NCBI GenBank assembly: GCA_002763895.1
Contig: NSLH01000017.1
Location: forward strand, 1 to 58,650
Source: [Chlorobium] sp. 445
GTDB taxonomy: Bacteria; Bacteroidota; Chlorobiia; Chlorobiales; Thermochlorobacteraceae
DNA length: 58,650 nucleotides
Reading direction: 5' to 3'
In this document: positions 20,706 to 31,023 of the stretch, piece by piece
Numbering within the stretch: position 1 is the first letter of the stretch
Layout of the letters: each line of letters opens with the position of its first letter
Notes under the pieces: model-generated
The model's input: the letters and a program-made list of their open reading frames with translations, nothing else
Told to the model about the DNA's origin: nothing
The model's database searches: none
Program-made: the position numbers and the translations under genes

Positions 20706-22834
20706 ATGGAAACCACCGAATCAGAAGTTGCCTTCAAAGTCAAGGAAGGTCTTGCTAAAGATGTTGGACGCAGCATTGCGCGTCTTGACCCTGAAGATAT
20801 GAAACGCCTCGGCATTTCTGGAGGCGATATTATTGTGCTGCTTGGCAGACGCCAGACCCTTGCCAAAGTCATGCCATGCTATGCTGAAGATCGGGGCAAA
20901 AAAATCATCCAAATTGACGGTGTGCTGCGTGAAAACGCACAGGTTGGACTTGATGAAAAAATCAAAGTCGAGAAAGCCACAGTTGTGCCTGCATCGCGCA
21001 TCATCCTGCAACCGCTCTCTGGTCCGATGCGCACCGATAAAGATGCGCGCTACATTGCCTCACTCCTTGACGGCACGCCTGTGATGAAAGGCGATCGCAT
21101 CAGAACTGTATTCTTCGGCATTAAGCCGTCAGAATTTCGTGTCTTAGCTACACAGCCTGAAGGCGCTGTCCTCATCACTACCAATACACAGATTCGCTTA
21201 GAACAAGAGAACGCTGCAAAAGAACCTTCACTGGGTGTTTCATATGAAGATATCGGCGGTTTGGGCAATCAGATTCAGCGCATTCGTGAGATGATTGAAC
21301 TGCCGCTGCGCTATCCTGAACTGTTCGAGCGCTTGGGCATTCGTGCGCCAAAAGGCGTTTTGCTCTTCGGTCCACCCGGCAGTGGCAAGACACTCATTGC
21401 CCGCGCTGTCGCCAACGAAACCGATGCTTACTTTACCAGCATCTCGGGTCCAGAAGTGATGGGCAAACTCTACGGTGAATCGGAAGCGCGTCTGCGTGCC
21501 ATTTTCGAAGACGCCTCTCGCAAAGCGCCTGCAATTATCTTCATTGATGAAATTGATGCGATTGCACCAAAGCGCGAAGATATTGGCAGCGAAAAGCAAG
21601 TCGAAAAGCGTGTGGTCGCCCAATTGCTCACACTGATGGATGGCTTGTCTGGACGCGGACAAGTGATTGTGATTGGGGCAACGAATTTGCCCAATGCACT
21701 CGATCCTGCCCTGCGTCGCCCCGGACGTTTGACCGAGAAATTTCTATCCCGATTCCTGACCAGCGTGGTCGATTGGAGATTCTCAGCATTCACACACGTG
21801 GCATGCCGCTTGCTGAGGATGTCTCACTTGAAAAATTAGCTGAACTCACACACGGTTTTGTCGGTGCAGATTTGGAAGCCTTAGCACGTGAAGCGGCTAT
21901 GTCTGCTATCCGCCGCATCTTGCCTGCAATTGATTTAGATAAAGCTGAAATTCCATATGAGACGTTAATGTCGCTAGAAGTTACCATGGACAACTTCCGT
22001 GATGCGTTGCGCGATGTGGAGCCTTCCGCAATTCGCGAGGTCTTCGTAGAAGTGCCAAATGTACGCTGGGAAGATGTCGGTGGCTTAGAGACGATCAAGC
22101 AGGAACTTATCGAGGCTATTGAATTTCCGCTGCGCTATCGTGAAGTCTATGATCAACTTCGCATCAAGCCACCCAAAGGCATTTTGCTCTACGGCGCACC
22201 TGGCACAGGCAAAACGCTGCTTGCAAAAGCTGTTGCCTCACAGACCAGCGTTAATTTCATCTCCGTCAAAGGTGCAGAACTGCTCTCGCGCTATGTCGGT
22301 GAATCGGAACGTGCGGTGCGTAACATTTTCAGAATTGCTAAGCAAGCTGCCCCTTCGATGATTTTCTTTGATGAAATCGATGCGCTTGCTCCGCGACGCA
22401 GTAGCGCCAATTCAGAGGTTGCTGATCGCGTCGTTAGCCAACTTCTTACTGAGATGGATGGCATTGAGGAACTCAGTGGTGTGGTCGTGCTTGCTGCCAC
22501 GAATCGCATTGAACTGATTGATAACGCACTTTTGCGCAGCGGACGGTTTGAATTGCAGTTGCAGTTACCTCTGCCTGACCAGAGCGCGCGACTTGCTATC
22601 TTCAAGGTTCATCTTAGAGACAAACCGCTTGAGTCCGAACTTTTGCCGATTGAACTTTCGCTGAAAACCGAAGGCTGCTCGGGAGCCGACATTGAATTTA
22701 TCTGCCGTAAAGCCACCATGCTTGCAGCCCGTGATTTTGTCTTGAATCAGTCTCAGGGCAAATTGCTCATCACCATGCGCCATTTTGAGCACGCGCTACA
22801 GGCTTTGCACTTGCCAGAACGTGCAGCAGGATAA
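20706..22834 (+). CDS. Cdc48/VCP-type double AAA+ ATPase (frameshifted)
   Basis: About 709 residues in two frames. The N-terminal 190 residues match the Cdc48 N-domain (double-psi barrel, with [14 protein letters not shown] and [10 protein letters not shown]). D1 has Walker A GPPGSGKT and Walker [17 protein letters not shown]2 has GAPGTGKT and [15 protein letters not shown]. The frame breaks at the TTT run 21728-21730 between D1 and D2; adding one T gives [17 protein letters not shown], the invariant Cdc48 sequence. Archaeal and eukaryotic relatives are hexameric unfoldases; bacterial copies are scattered and poorly studied. The C-terminus lacks the HbYX tail that would suggest proteasome docking. 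Confidence 0.93.
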
Positions 22835-22840
22835 CTTGGG

Positions 22841-23759
22841 TTATCCATCTTTCTTGATGCGCTCAATGATTTGCGCAATTTTTTTCATCGGCTTGAGCAT
22901 GCGGCAATTGACAAGTACCAGCGCCGCGGTGACCGCCGCCTCCAAAACTTGCCATCAAAGCCCCAACATCCGTTTTGGACGTGCGATTAAAGATGTTATG
23001 ACCGACTGCTACAGCGACAAACTCGCCTTGCTTGCCATCCATGATGAGCACTGAAATATTTGCTTCTGGAAACAGGGTGTAGATCAGGAAGCGATTGCCC
23101 ACCGGCGCTTGCACACCACGAAAATCCGTAATTACCACATTTGCTTCTTGACGCGAATGCTTAAGCAACGCTTCTTTGAAGGCTTGTTCATTTTCTTGGT
23201 ATCGCTTGATGCGTGCTTTCACATCGGGCATTTCCAAGATTTCTTCGACGGAATGTGTTGCTATCCAATCCACGAGCTTGTACATCAACTCCTTGTTGCT
23301 GATTTCATAATCATGCTGCTTGCCTAAGCCTGTTCGCGGATCCATAATGTAAGACAGAAGCATCCAGCCTTTGGGATTTGTTACATCTTCTGGTGAAAGT
23401 TGCGCAGCATCGGATTTATCGACTTCTACCAGCAACGGCTTGAAGCGTTCCAGTTTTTCACCCTTGCCTTGTGCAGTATAGTAGTCAAATACCACACGCG
23501 CCGCACTTGGCGCCACATCATACCGACCTCTAAAATACTGGTCTTCATTGCGAACCACTTCACTGCTGTGGTGATCGAACCACATTGCCGCATCAGGGTG
23601 ATAGGGCAGATTTGCTACAATATCCTGACTTGTTACTTTGATTTTGCCGTCTTGCATATCCTTGGGATGACAAAATTCAATCGAGTCAATAGGCTCTACT
23701 TGTTTGAGCAGCACCGCGCAGACCAGACCGTCAAAGTCTGACCGTGTAAGAAGTCGCAT
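22841..23759 (-). CDS. DHH-family phosphoesterase
   Basis: About 305 residues. The DHH motifs are present: SDFDGLVCAVLLK, the name-giving DHH in WFDHHSSEVV, and the DHHA1 motif SFGGGGHRGAGTCQLP. These bind Mn2+ and hydrolyse phosphodiesters; family members include nano-RNases, cyclic-dinucleotide phosphodiesterases and exopolyphosphatases, and I cannot choose among them. As read, the protein ends in NCANH at 22863. Dropping one base from the T7 run 22879-22885 (A7 in the mRNA) instead gives EKIAQIIERIKKDG and a stop at 22841, which looks more natural. It is convergent with the Cdc48 gene and last of the minus-strand panD run. Confidence 0.88.
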
Positions 23760-23827
23760 AAGTATTGGTTTGAGTTAAAATTGCCTTAACTCAGTAAGTT
23801 ACACACAGCAGTGAAGTTTTGAAAATT

Positions 23828-25273
23828 CTACGGTATTTCTACCGGCGCAGAGTGTGTGCTTTCAATGCCGAAGCGATCAATTGTTGTCAGAAAAAGTCGT
23901 CGCCCTGACGCGATATCTATCTGAATTTCTGGCACAAAAATGTGTTGCCTGATGAGTTTTAGAGTATTGCCTTGTTGTTCATAGAGATTATACCAGCGTG
24001 CATTAGGCTGTGCTTGCCAAGACAGTTGTACTACCCCATTTTGCTTTGTGATGCGAATATGCTGTGGGGCTTCAGGCAAAGTGCTTTTTTTCCATGTCAT
24101 GGGTGGAATGCACGCATAGTCTTCAAAGGCTTCGATACCAGCAGTTGCACTGTAAGGGTAGAATATCACGCCTTCGGCGCCAAACTGACGTGCAAGCGCA
24201 AGTTGCTCACGCCATTGTTTCTTGACGCTGGGTTTATAGACGCCTAACCCTACATAAAGATGACGGAAGTTTTTATTTGCACACCAATCTGCCAAGAGTT
24301 TTGCAAAGTCTGGATTGAATTGTTTTGCGCGCGCTTCTTCTTGTGTGGTTTTGCCAATGTGGAAGTACAACTGCGGTGCAAGATAATCACAGGCTTTGCG
24401 GCGCGTCCACTCGCGTGAATCTTGGTAGAGTGCATAGCTTTCCATCACAGGTTCATTGTCCAGGCGACGATAGACCCCAATTGGCGTTACACCAAATTTG
24501 AGATAGGGTTTGAGTTGCATGAGACTGTCGTAGAGCGTCTCGACGAACTGCGTAATCATGCCGCGTCGCCATTCGTCTAATGCAAGTTTGCGTGGATTGT
24601 AGCGCTGAAATTCTGCAGTATCGGGGAACGTTGTGGATGGATAGCGCAAATAGTCATCGAGTTGAATGCCATCAATATCGTAGCGGCGCGCGAAATTTAG
24701 GATAACTTTGAGAAGATGCGCTTGTACATGCGGGTTTGCGGGATTGAGATACGCTGTTGGTTCATCCGGGTTTAGCACCGCACGTGAGTCTATCCACTCC
24801 GGATGCCGCTCCCAAAGAGAGGGGACGCCAACTGACTTTTTCGTTGCATTTTTTCCGCGCAAAATCATCGTATTGAACCATGCGTGAAACTCCAATCCAT
24901 ACTTGCGCGAGCAATCAATCGCATATTGCACCACATCATAATCTGGTGCTTTGCCATAGACACCTGTTAAGTATTCGTGATAGGGTTCAAGGTCTGTTTC
25001 GAACAGCACATCAGCTCGAATACGCACTTGAAAGAACACCGCATTGAACTTACGCGCTTTGAGATCTTGAAAAATCGAGTCAAGGTGTTGCTTTTGCTGC
25101 TCGGCATTCGTGGTTTTGGGGAAATCAATTCCGAAGGCTGTCGCAATCCAGACGCCACGCAGCTCGTAGCGCGGCTCTAAGACAGCACTGCTCGAGTCTT
25201 GCGCCTTACTTTCTATGCCTTGAACTGCGATTGCTATCCACGCCAGGCATACCCTCCATGCACTGACTTTCAT
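23828..25273 (-). CDS. GHL10-family glycoside hydrolase-like secreted protein
   Basis: 481 residues from the ATG at 25273, which gives a plausible signal peptide ending near ESKAQ (an upstream ATG at 25345 would bury it). The body is a DUF187/GHL10 TIM barrel: ELRGVWIATAFGIDFP, FNAVFFQVRIRADVLFE, IDGIQLDDYLRYPS with paired Asp, and DYLAPQLYFHIG. A fibronectin-III-like domain ends the protein (from about residue 395, with VQLSWQAQPNARWYNLYE). Relatives are thought to act on cell-envelope glycans, but activity is rarely proven. It follows the GlmU-like gene by 43 bases, on the same strand. Confidence 0.88.
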   Translation of the reverse strand: MKVSAWRVCLAWIAIAVQGIESKAQDSSSAVLEPRYELRGVWIATAFGIDFPKTTNAEQQKQHLDSIFQDLKARKFNAVFFQVRIRADVLFETDLEPYHEYLTGVYGKAPDYDVVQYAIDCSRKYGLEFHAWFNTMILRGKNATKKSVGVPSLWERHPEWIDSRAVLNPDEPTAYLNPANPHVQAHLLKVILNFARRYDIDGIQLDDYLRYPSTTFPDTAEFQRYNPRKLALDEWRRGMITQFVETLYDSLMQLKPYLKFGVTPIGVYRRLDNEPVMESYALYQDSREWTRRKACDYLAPQLYFHIGKTTQEEARAKQFNPDFAKLLADWCANKNFRHLYVGLGVYKPSVKKQWREQLALARQFGAEGVIFYPYSATAGIEAFEDYACIPPMTWKKSTLPEAPQHIRITKQNGVVQLSWQAQPNARWYNLYEQQGNTLKLIRQHIFVPEIQIDIASGRRLFLTTIDRFGIESTHSAPVEIP

Positions 25274-25316
25274 CTCAAGCCATGCTGCACGTCTGTGGCT
25301 ACACATTTCCTCTGGT

Positions 25317-26129
25317 TCAACTCTCAACTGTCGGCTGCTGTGCAATGCGGCGCTTCAAAATCGCTTCGGCTTCGCATAGTTGCTCAGGTGTGTTTACGCC
25401 GCAGATTTCCTCAAATGTCTCGGTCATTAGAGCTACAACGGGCAACCCTTCGGCAAGAAAGATGTTGAAGACATCGGGCAAGTAATACTCCTGCTGTGCA
25501 TTATCGTTCTTGATGCGTTTGAGCGCATCAAAGAGTTCGCGTTTCTTAAAGACATAAATGCCTGAATTGATTTCATTGACTGCGCGCTCTTCAGGTGAAG
25601 CGTCTTTGTGTTCGACCATTTTTACGATGTGTTTGCCATCGGCACTGCGAATGACTCTGCCATAGCCTGTTGGGTTCTCGAGGCGCGCGGTGAGCACCGT
25701 TGCAACCGCCTGCTTTGTACGGTGCTGCAAAAGAAGTTTTTCGAGTGTTGATGTGGTGATGAGTGGCGCATCGCCTGAGAGCACCAGCACATTGCCGTTG
25801 AAGTTTGCTAATGCCGATTCGGTTTGCATCAGCGCATGACCTGTGCCAAGCTGCGGTGATTGTAGGGCATATTCTAGACCCGCTCCTTGTGTGCACGCTT
25901 TTACAGCATCAGCTTGATGACCAACAATGAGCACAATTTTTTCAGGCTGCAAGGATTTTGCCACATCAATCACATACTCAATCATGGGACGAGAAAGCAG
26001 TGGGTGCAGCACTTTGGCAAGTTCAGACTTCATTCGCGTGCCTTTGCCTGCAGCCATAATCACCACTGCCAGTGCATTTCTTTCAGTCAAGTTCTTTTCA
26101 GTCAAGATTTTCAAAAAAGGTTGGGGCAA
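25317..26129 (-). CDS. GlmU-like sugar-nucleotide uridylyltransferase lacking the acetyltransferase domain
   Basis: 270 residues. The N-terminal pyrophosphorylase motif AAGKGTRMKSELAKVLHPL, then SPQLGTGHAL, LSGDAPLI and NEINSGIYVF, match the GlmU uridylyltransferase domain, which makes UDP-GlcNAc from GlcNAc-1-P and UTP. The left-handed beta-helix acetyltransferase half (hexapeptide repeats, about 200 residues) is absent and the protein ends shortly after the Rossmann domain, so the acetylation step would need another enzyme. It lies five bases after panD. The first 15 residues precede the conserved fold and the start could be internal. Confidence 0.88.
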   Translation of the reverse strand: MPQPFLKILTEKNLTERNALAVVIMAAGKGTRMKSELAKVLHPLLSRPMIEYVIDVAKSLQPEKIVLIVGHQADAVKACTQGAGLEYALQSPQLGTGHALMQTESALANFNGNVLVLSGDAPLITTSTLEKLLLQHRTKQAVATVLTARLENPTGYGRVIRSADGKHIVKMVEHKDASPEERAVNEINSGIYVFKKRELFDALKRIKNDNAQQEYYLPDVFNIFLAEGLPVVALMTETFEEICGVNTPEQLCEAEAILKRRIAQQPTVES

Positions 26130-26134
26130 ATTTG

Positions 26135-26533
26135 TTAGGCAATATCGTAAGATGGTTCAGCCGCTGTTTCTCCGATACGATATCGATGCAACACTCGATT
26201 GTTTTTATCGACGAGCACTACAACAGGTTTATACTCACGCGCTTCTTTTGGCTCCATATCAGCATAGGTCATGATAATCACTTCATCACCGACGGCAGCC
26301 AGACGAGCACATGCACCATTGAGTTGCACTACACCTGAGCCGCGCTCACCAGCGATGATATAGGTTTCAAACCGCGCACCATTGCTGTTGTTGACAACTT
26401 GGACCTTCTCGTTTGGTATCATCTCTGCGGCATCAATCAGGTCTTGATCGATTGTAATGCTACCTTCATAGTACAAATCGGCATGCGTTACGCTTGCCCG
26501 ATGAATCTTAGATTTCAAAAGAAATATCCTCAT
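26135..26533 (-). CDS. panD: Aspartate 1-decarboxylase PanD
   Basis: 132 residues, full length. The self-cleavage site EGS is at residues 24-26 (YYEGSITID), where Ser becomes the pyruvoyl cofactor, and the N-terminus [16 protein letters not shown] and the motif [10 protein letters not shown] are those of PanD. It makes beta-alanine for coenzyme A synthesis. It is the first gene of the minus-strand unit panD-glmU-like-GHL10-DHH and is divergent from ridA. No other pantothenate gene is nearby. Confidence 0.97.
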   Translation of the reverse strand: MRIFLLKSKIHRASVTHADLYYEGSITIDQDLIDAAEMIPNEKVQVVNNSNGARFETYIIAGERGSGVVQLNGACARLAAVGDEVIIMTYADMEPKEAREYKPVVVLVDKNNRVLHRYRIGETAAEPSYDIA

Positions 26534-26796
26534 TGCTTGCAGTTAAGAGTTGGAATAGCGCAGTTTAAGCCTTGCTTCAAAGCGCAAAATTAAAAAATGT
26601 TTGTGCAAGAAACAACTGTGGTGTTTGCTGTTGCAAAAGCCGTACAATTAGACTATGTTGCGCCAAAATCTGGAGCAAGTTTCAGTCAGAGATTTCAGAG
26701 CACTATGCGCTACATTTTATTTTTTTCTTCTCTTTTCATGCTGCTTTTGAGCGGTGCTATTGAGGCTTACTCACAAAAACAACACCTGAAAAACCC

Positions 26797-27267
26797 ATGT
26801 CATCCGTTGAGCAAAAACTTTCATCTTTGGGCATCACCTTGCCTGCGGTCTCAAAGCCGCTTGCAGCCTATACGCCTGCAGTGCAATCAGGCAATATGGT
26901 CTATGTGTCTGGTCAGTTGCCGCTTGTGAGTGGTGAGCTTGTCAAGCCTGGCGGCAAGGGAAAAGTTGGAACGATTGTAAGCAAAGAGGATGCTAAAGCT
27001 GCCGCTCGAGTGTGTGCTATCAACTCACTGGCTGCACTTAAATCGCTTATCGGTGATTTGGACCGAGTGACGCGTGTTGTCAAACTTACGGTCTTTGTTG
27101 CCAGCGAATCAGGTTTTACAGAACAACCTTTTGTGGGCAATGGCGCATCGGAACTCTTCAAAGAAGTTTTTGGTGAAAAAGGTGAGCATGCACGCAGTGC
27201 TGTAGGTGTTGCTGAACTGCCGCTTGGTGCCAGCGTGGAGGTCGAGGCTATTTACGAAGTGCGGTAG
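26797..27267 (+). CDS. RidA/YjgF-family enamine/imine deaminase
   Basis: 156 residues of the longer RidA subgroup that starts MSSVEQKLSSLGITLP. Conserved positions include VYVSGQLP, the Arg in HARSAVGVAELPLG and the final ASVEVEAI. These enzymes hydrolyse reactive enamines/imines from PLP enzymes. Immediately upstream, in another frame, ATG 26705 opens a strong signal peptide (MRYILFFSSLFMLLLSG) that runs straight into the RidA start. One extra base in the CCC at about 26795-26797 would fuse them. The native RidA-like start at 26797 argues for the cytoplasmic form, so I keep it. Confidence 0.9.
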   Translation: MSSVEQKLSSLGITLPAVSKPLAAYTPAVQSGNMVYVSGQLPLVSGELVKPGGKGKVGTIVSKEDAKAAARVCAINSLAALKSLIGDLDRVTRVVKLTVFVASESGFTEQPFVGNGASELFKEVFGEKGEHARSAVGVAELPLGASVEVEAIYEVR

Positions 27268-27373
27268 TTGCCTTACTTGGCTTTTTTAGGCACTTTGAAC
27301 GATTCATTGCGCGTTTTGATTGTTTTACTATAAGTACAATTGTTGTTACTTTTTCAACCCAACATGATGCACT

Positions 27374-27928
27374 ATGAAAACAGCTGCTTCTTCTGCCGTG
27401 AAATCGACTAAATCACGATCCTTATCTGAGCCTAAAGAACACCATACCAGCAAGCAAGACTTGACACAATCCGTTGAGCAGATTTTTCGTGACTTTCTGC
27501 GCAAAAAGGGCTACCGCGCTACTCCCGAACGCAGCGCTGTCTTGCATGAAATTTACTCGGATGCTGGACACTTCGATGCCGATGAACTCTACATCCGACT
27601 CCGGCAGAAAAAATATACCATTTCACGTGCCACGGTCTACAATACGCTGGAATTACTTGTAGAATGCAACCTTGTCAGTCCAAATAGTTTTGGACACAAG
27701 CATCTGCACTACGAGCGTACCTATGGCTACGAACACCATGATCATATCGTGTGCAATCAGTGCGGTGAAGTCTTTGAGTTTACTAACCCACAAATTGAAG
27801 AGCAACAGCAGCAGGTCTGCAACAGCCTCGGTTTTGAAATTAAACAGCATACCTTGCAAATTTTTGCTGACTGCACCAAGCCTGACTGTGAGCATAAAAA
27901 ACGCATGGGCACTGGGGCAAAAAGTTAA
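27374..27928 (+). CDS. fur: Fur-family metal-responsive repressor
   Basis: 184 residues. A 35-residue polar extension precedes a winged helix (DFLRKKGYRATPERSAVL, TISRATVYNTLELLVE) and a metal-binding domain with YEHHDHIVCNQCGE and a second Cys pair CTKPDC, the structural zinc site. The His-rich stretch fits Fur rather than PerR, but metal preference is not certain. The stop lies seven bases before the TonB receptor ATG, so regulator and receptor are probably co-transcribed, consistent with iron or metal uptake control. Confidence 0.9.
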   Translation: MKTAASSAVKSTKSRSLSEPKEHHTSKQDLTQSVEQIFRDFLRKKGYRATPERSAVLHEIYSDAGHFDADELYIRLRQKKYTISRATVYNTLELLVECNLVSPNSFGHKHLHYERTYGYEHHDHIVCNQCGEVFEFTNPQIEEQQQQVCNSLGFEIKQHTLQIFADCTKPDCEHKKRMGTGAKS

Positions 27929-27935
27929 TGCCAAG

Positions 27936-30232
27936 ATGCAATCTCGTGTGCTTTTGCCTGCAGCGTCTATTTTTACCGTCTGTTTAATCACTTTTCCGCT
28001 CTTTGCCCTGGCGCAACCGGCTTTGCGTGGTGGCACCCTGCGCGGCATTGTCTATGAAAGTCGCACCGCACTTGAGCGCATCACTCGGCTCGACTCTCTT
28101 GGCAATTTTGAGACCACGACGATTCGTAAGCGTGCTGAGGTTCCGATTATCGGTGCCCGAGTGCAACTGCGCGGCACATCTTACGGCGCTATTGCTGATA
28201 CTGCGGGCTTCTACCAAATTAAGAATATCCCCCGTGGCATCTATGATATTATCTACAGCGCACCCGGCTATCAGACTTTTATCTTCAAGTCTATTTCAAT
28301 CAAAAACGATACCATCACAGAAATCGATATGGCACTTTCGCCTGTCGTCTCCGAAGCCAGCGAAATCACCGTAACCGCCGACCGCTACGAAAGAAAACTT
28401 CAAGAGCTCTCACTCTCTGTTTCGATTCTTAAACCTGACTTCATTGTGGAGCGCAATAGCAACACCTTAGACGATGCCCTACGGCATATCTCTGGGGTGA
28501 GCTTTACGAATCAAACCCCAAATATCCGCGCCTCCAGCGGCGTCAGTTTCGGGGTTGGTAATCGTGTGCAACTTCTGCTCGATAATGTTCCCTTTCTTGC
28601 ACCTGACGATGGCTCGGCACGCTGGGACGCATTTCCTGTTGATTTCATTGAGCGTATTGAAGTCATCAAAGGCGCCTCATCGGCACTCTATGGCTCGGCT
28701 GGTCTGGGCGGCACCTTGAACATCGTAACCAAAAATGACTTCCAAACTCGCACCTCGCTGCTCACATATGCTGGCATTTTTGACAATCCTGCCTTCGATA
28801 TCTGGCGATGGTCAGAGCGTGCGCGCTTGCAATCTGGCTTTGAACTTTCACACGCCCAAAATTTTGTCCATTTTCCATTTACGGCTCGCTGACACGGCGC
28901 GTGAGCGACAGCTACCGCGAAAATGCAGACTTTCGTCGCTGGCGTTTCTTTACAAAAGCCGCTTATCAATTCTCTGATGCTGCCTCGCTCTCGCTTGTCG
29001 GAACCTACGCCGAAGAACAGCGCGGCAACGGCTTCTTCTGGCGCAGCATTGACGATGCACTCCGCGATGGCTCACAGACAAAACCGCGAATCGCTTCCGA
29101 TAACATCATCGTTGCACCAACGCTCAAAGTTAATCTCTCACGCCTTTTCGAACTCATCGTGCGCAGCCGTTACTACCGCTCCCGCTTTGAAGATACTGAC
29201 GGACTAAATTCACTTTCTTTGCAACTCGGCACCGAAGCACAACTCTTATTGGACTTCGGCAAAGGCTTTGTCATCACAGGTGGCTTAGAAGGCTCTTTTA
29301 CAGATGTCCAGTCGAATCTCTATGGCAATCACTCGGCAATAGGCGCCGCACTTTATCTGCAAAGCGATTTGCCGCTCTTCAAAACCTTCATTATGAGTTT
29401 TGGGGTCAGAGCTGATGGCTTAGCCGTTAATCGTGAATCGTTAGTCGGTCGCTTCAATCCTCGCTTTGGGCTTAATTGGACGCTTGGCGAGCATCACTCT
29501 CTGCGAGGCAATTTTGGCACAGGTTTCCGCAATCCGACCATTAGCGAACGCTTTGTTGCAACACAAACTGGTTTCATTCAAGTGCAACCGAATCCTGACC
29601 TGCGCCCTGAAAGTAGCCTTAGCTTTGAACTCGGTTACCTTTTTAGTTATAGCCGCCCCGTTGAACTCTTTCGCGATTTTGCACTCACCAATGTCTCTCT
29701 TGATATTGCCGCTTTCTCGAACGTCTATGATAATCTCATTGAGGTGCGCCCGACCGCCGCAGGGTCATTCTCGTTCCAAAACATCACTTCCGCTCACATC
29801 TTGGGCTATGAAATTTCAAGTACGCTGGCGTTTAATCAGCGCCTTCTTCTCCTTACGCTCTCTTACACGCATACCAACCCAATTGACTACACTGACGCTG
29901 CAAACCTTCGCTGGCTACGCTATCGCAATCGCCGTTTGTTTTATGTCAATGCTGAAGCCAACATCAGTTTCCTTATGCTTGAATGGAATTACCGTTTTCT
30001 AAGCCGCTTTGATGCCATCGACCCTGAACTTGCACTCATTGTACCTGATGGCAATCGTTTGGTTGATGCGCATGTCTCCGACGTGCGGCTTGGCACACGC
30101 TTCGCTCTTGGCACCGTGGGCTTTGTGGTAAATGTGATGGTGCGTAACCTGTTCAATTACAATTATGTGGAACAGCCGGGCAGTCTGGCGCCAATACGCC
30201 ATTTTATTTTGCAACTGCGTGCCAGCGTTTAG
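27936..30232 (+). CDS. TonB-dependent outer-membrane receptor (frameshifted)
   Basis: About 765 residues after correction. The ATG at 27936 gives a signal peptide ending ALAQP. A carboxypeptidase-regulatory-like domain (about 30-125, with GARVQLRGTSYGAIAD) precedes the plug (about 135-260, with VEVIKGASSALYGSAGLGG) and a beta-barrel that ends in an aromatic C-terminus (ILQLRASV). The frame breaks at the T4 run 28871-28874; adding one T links NFVHF to SIYGSLTRRVSDSYREN. It probably imports a metal chelate, inferred from the adjacent fur gene; substrate cannot be read. Confidence 0.92.
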
Positions 30233-30301
30233 CCTTGCTGAAACGTCTCACGTCTTACTTTCGTTGAACTCGGCAGTGTCGATCACCTAATTTTCTTGTC
30301 C

Positions 30302-30967
30302 ATGCGAGTACTTATATTCGCTCTTCTTTTTCTAACTTGTTGTTTTCTTCACAAGAAAGCTAAATCAGAACAGGAGGATTTACTTACCATGACCACCATG
30401 ACCCCGTCAGCACATAGCCAGACCGAAGTGATGACCGTCGGCGGCGGCTGCTTCTGGTGCGTCGAGGCGGTCTTTCAGCGCATAGAAGGCGTTCTGAAAG
30501 TCGAATCAGGCTACGCAGGTGGCACGGTGCCTAATCCAACTTATGAACAAGTTTGTATGGGAAATACAGGTCATGCTGAAGTGGTACAGGTTACTTACGA
30601 TCCCCAAAAAGTTAGCTACAAGGAACTCTTGGAAGTTTTCTTTCGCACACACGACCCCACAACACTGAATCGCCAAGGCAATGATGTCGGCACACAGTAT
30701 CGCTCAATTATTCTCTATCATAACGACGAGCAGCGCCGTATTGCCGAAGAAGTCATTTGCGAAACCAATGCTGCAAAGATTTGGAGCAATCCAATTGTTA
30801 CAGAAGTGGTACCGTTCACCGTCTTCTACAAAGCCGAAGCCTACCATCAGAATTATTACAACCAAAACCGTACGCGCAACCCCTATTGCATTTTCGTTAT
30901 CGACCCGAAAGTGGAGAAACTGCAAAAAGAGTACAAGAACAAGTTGAAGCAAGAGTACGTAAAGTAG
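30302..30967 (+). CDS. msrA: Peptide methionine sulfoxide reductase MsrA, exported form
   Basis: 221 residues. The catalytic motif [12 protein letters not shown] is present, with [14 protein letters not shown] and the C-terminal YHQNYY region. MsrA reduces methionine-S-sulfoxide in proteins with thioredoxin. The ATG at 30302 (TTG at 30296 also fits) opens a hydrophobic leader, [20 protein letters not shown], which suggests export or membrane anchoring; an internal start at ATG 30390 would give a cytoplasmic form. No msrB is fused or adjacent. Confidence 0.95.
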   Translation: MRVLIFALLFLTCCFLHKKAKSEQEDLLTMTTMTPSAHSQTEVMTVGGGCFWCVEAVFQRIEGVLKVESGYAGGTVPNPTYEQVCMGNTGHAEVVQVTYDPQKVSYKELLEVFFRTHDPTTLNRQGNDVGTQYRSIILYHNDEQRRIAEEVICETNAAKIWSNPIVTEVVPFTVFYKAEAYHQNYYNQNRTRNPYCIFVIDPKVEKLQKEYKNKLKQEYVK

Positions 30968-31023
30968 AAGATCTCTGTTGCTAAATTGCACCGCGTGATT
31001 CTCTGTTAAATCAACCTTTGTGC

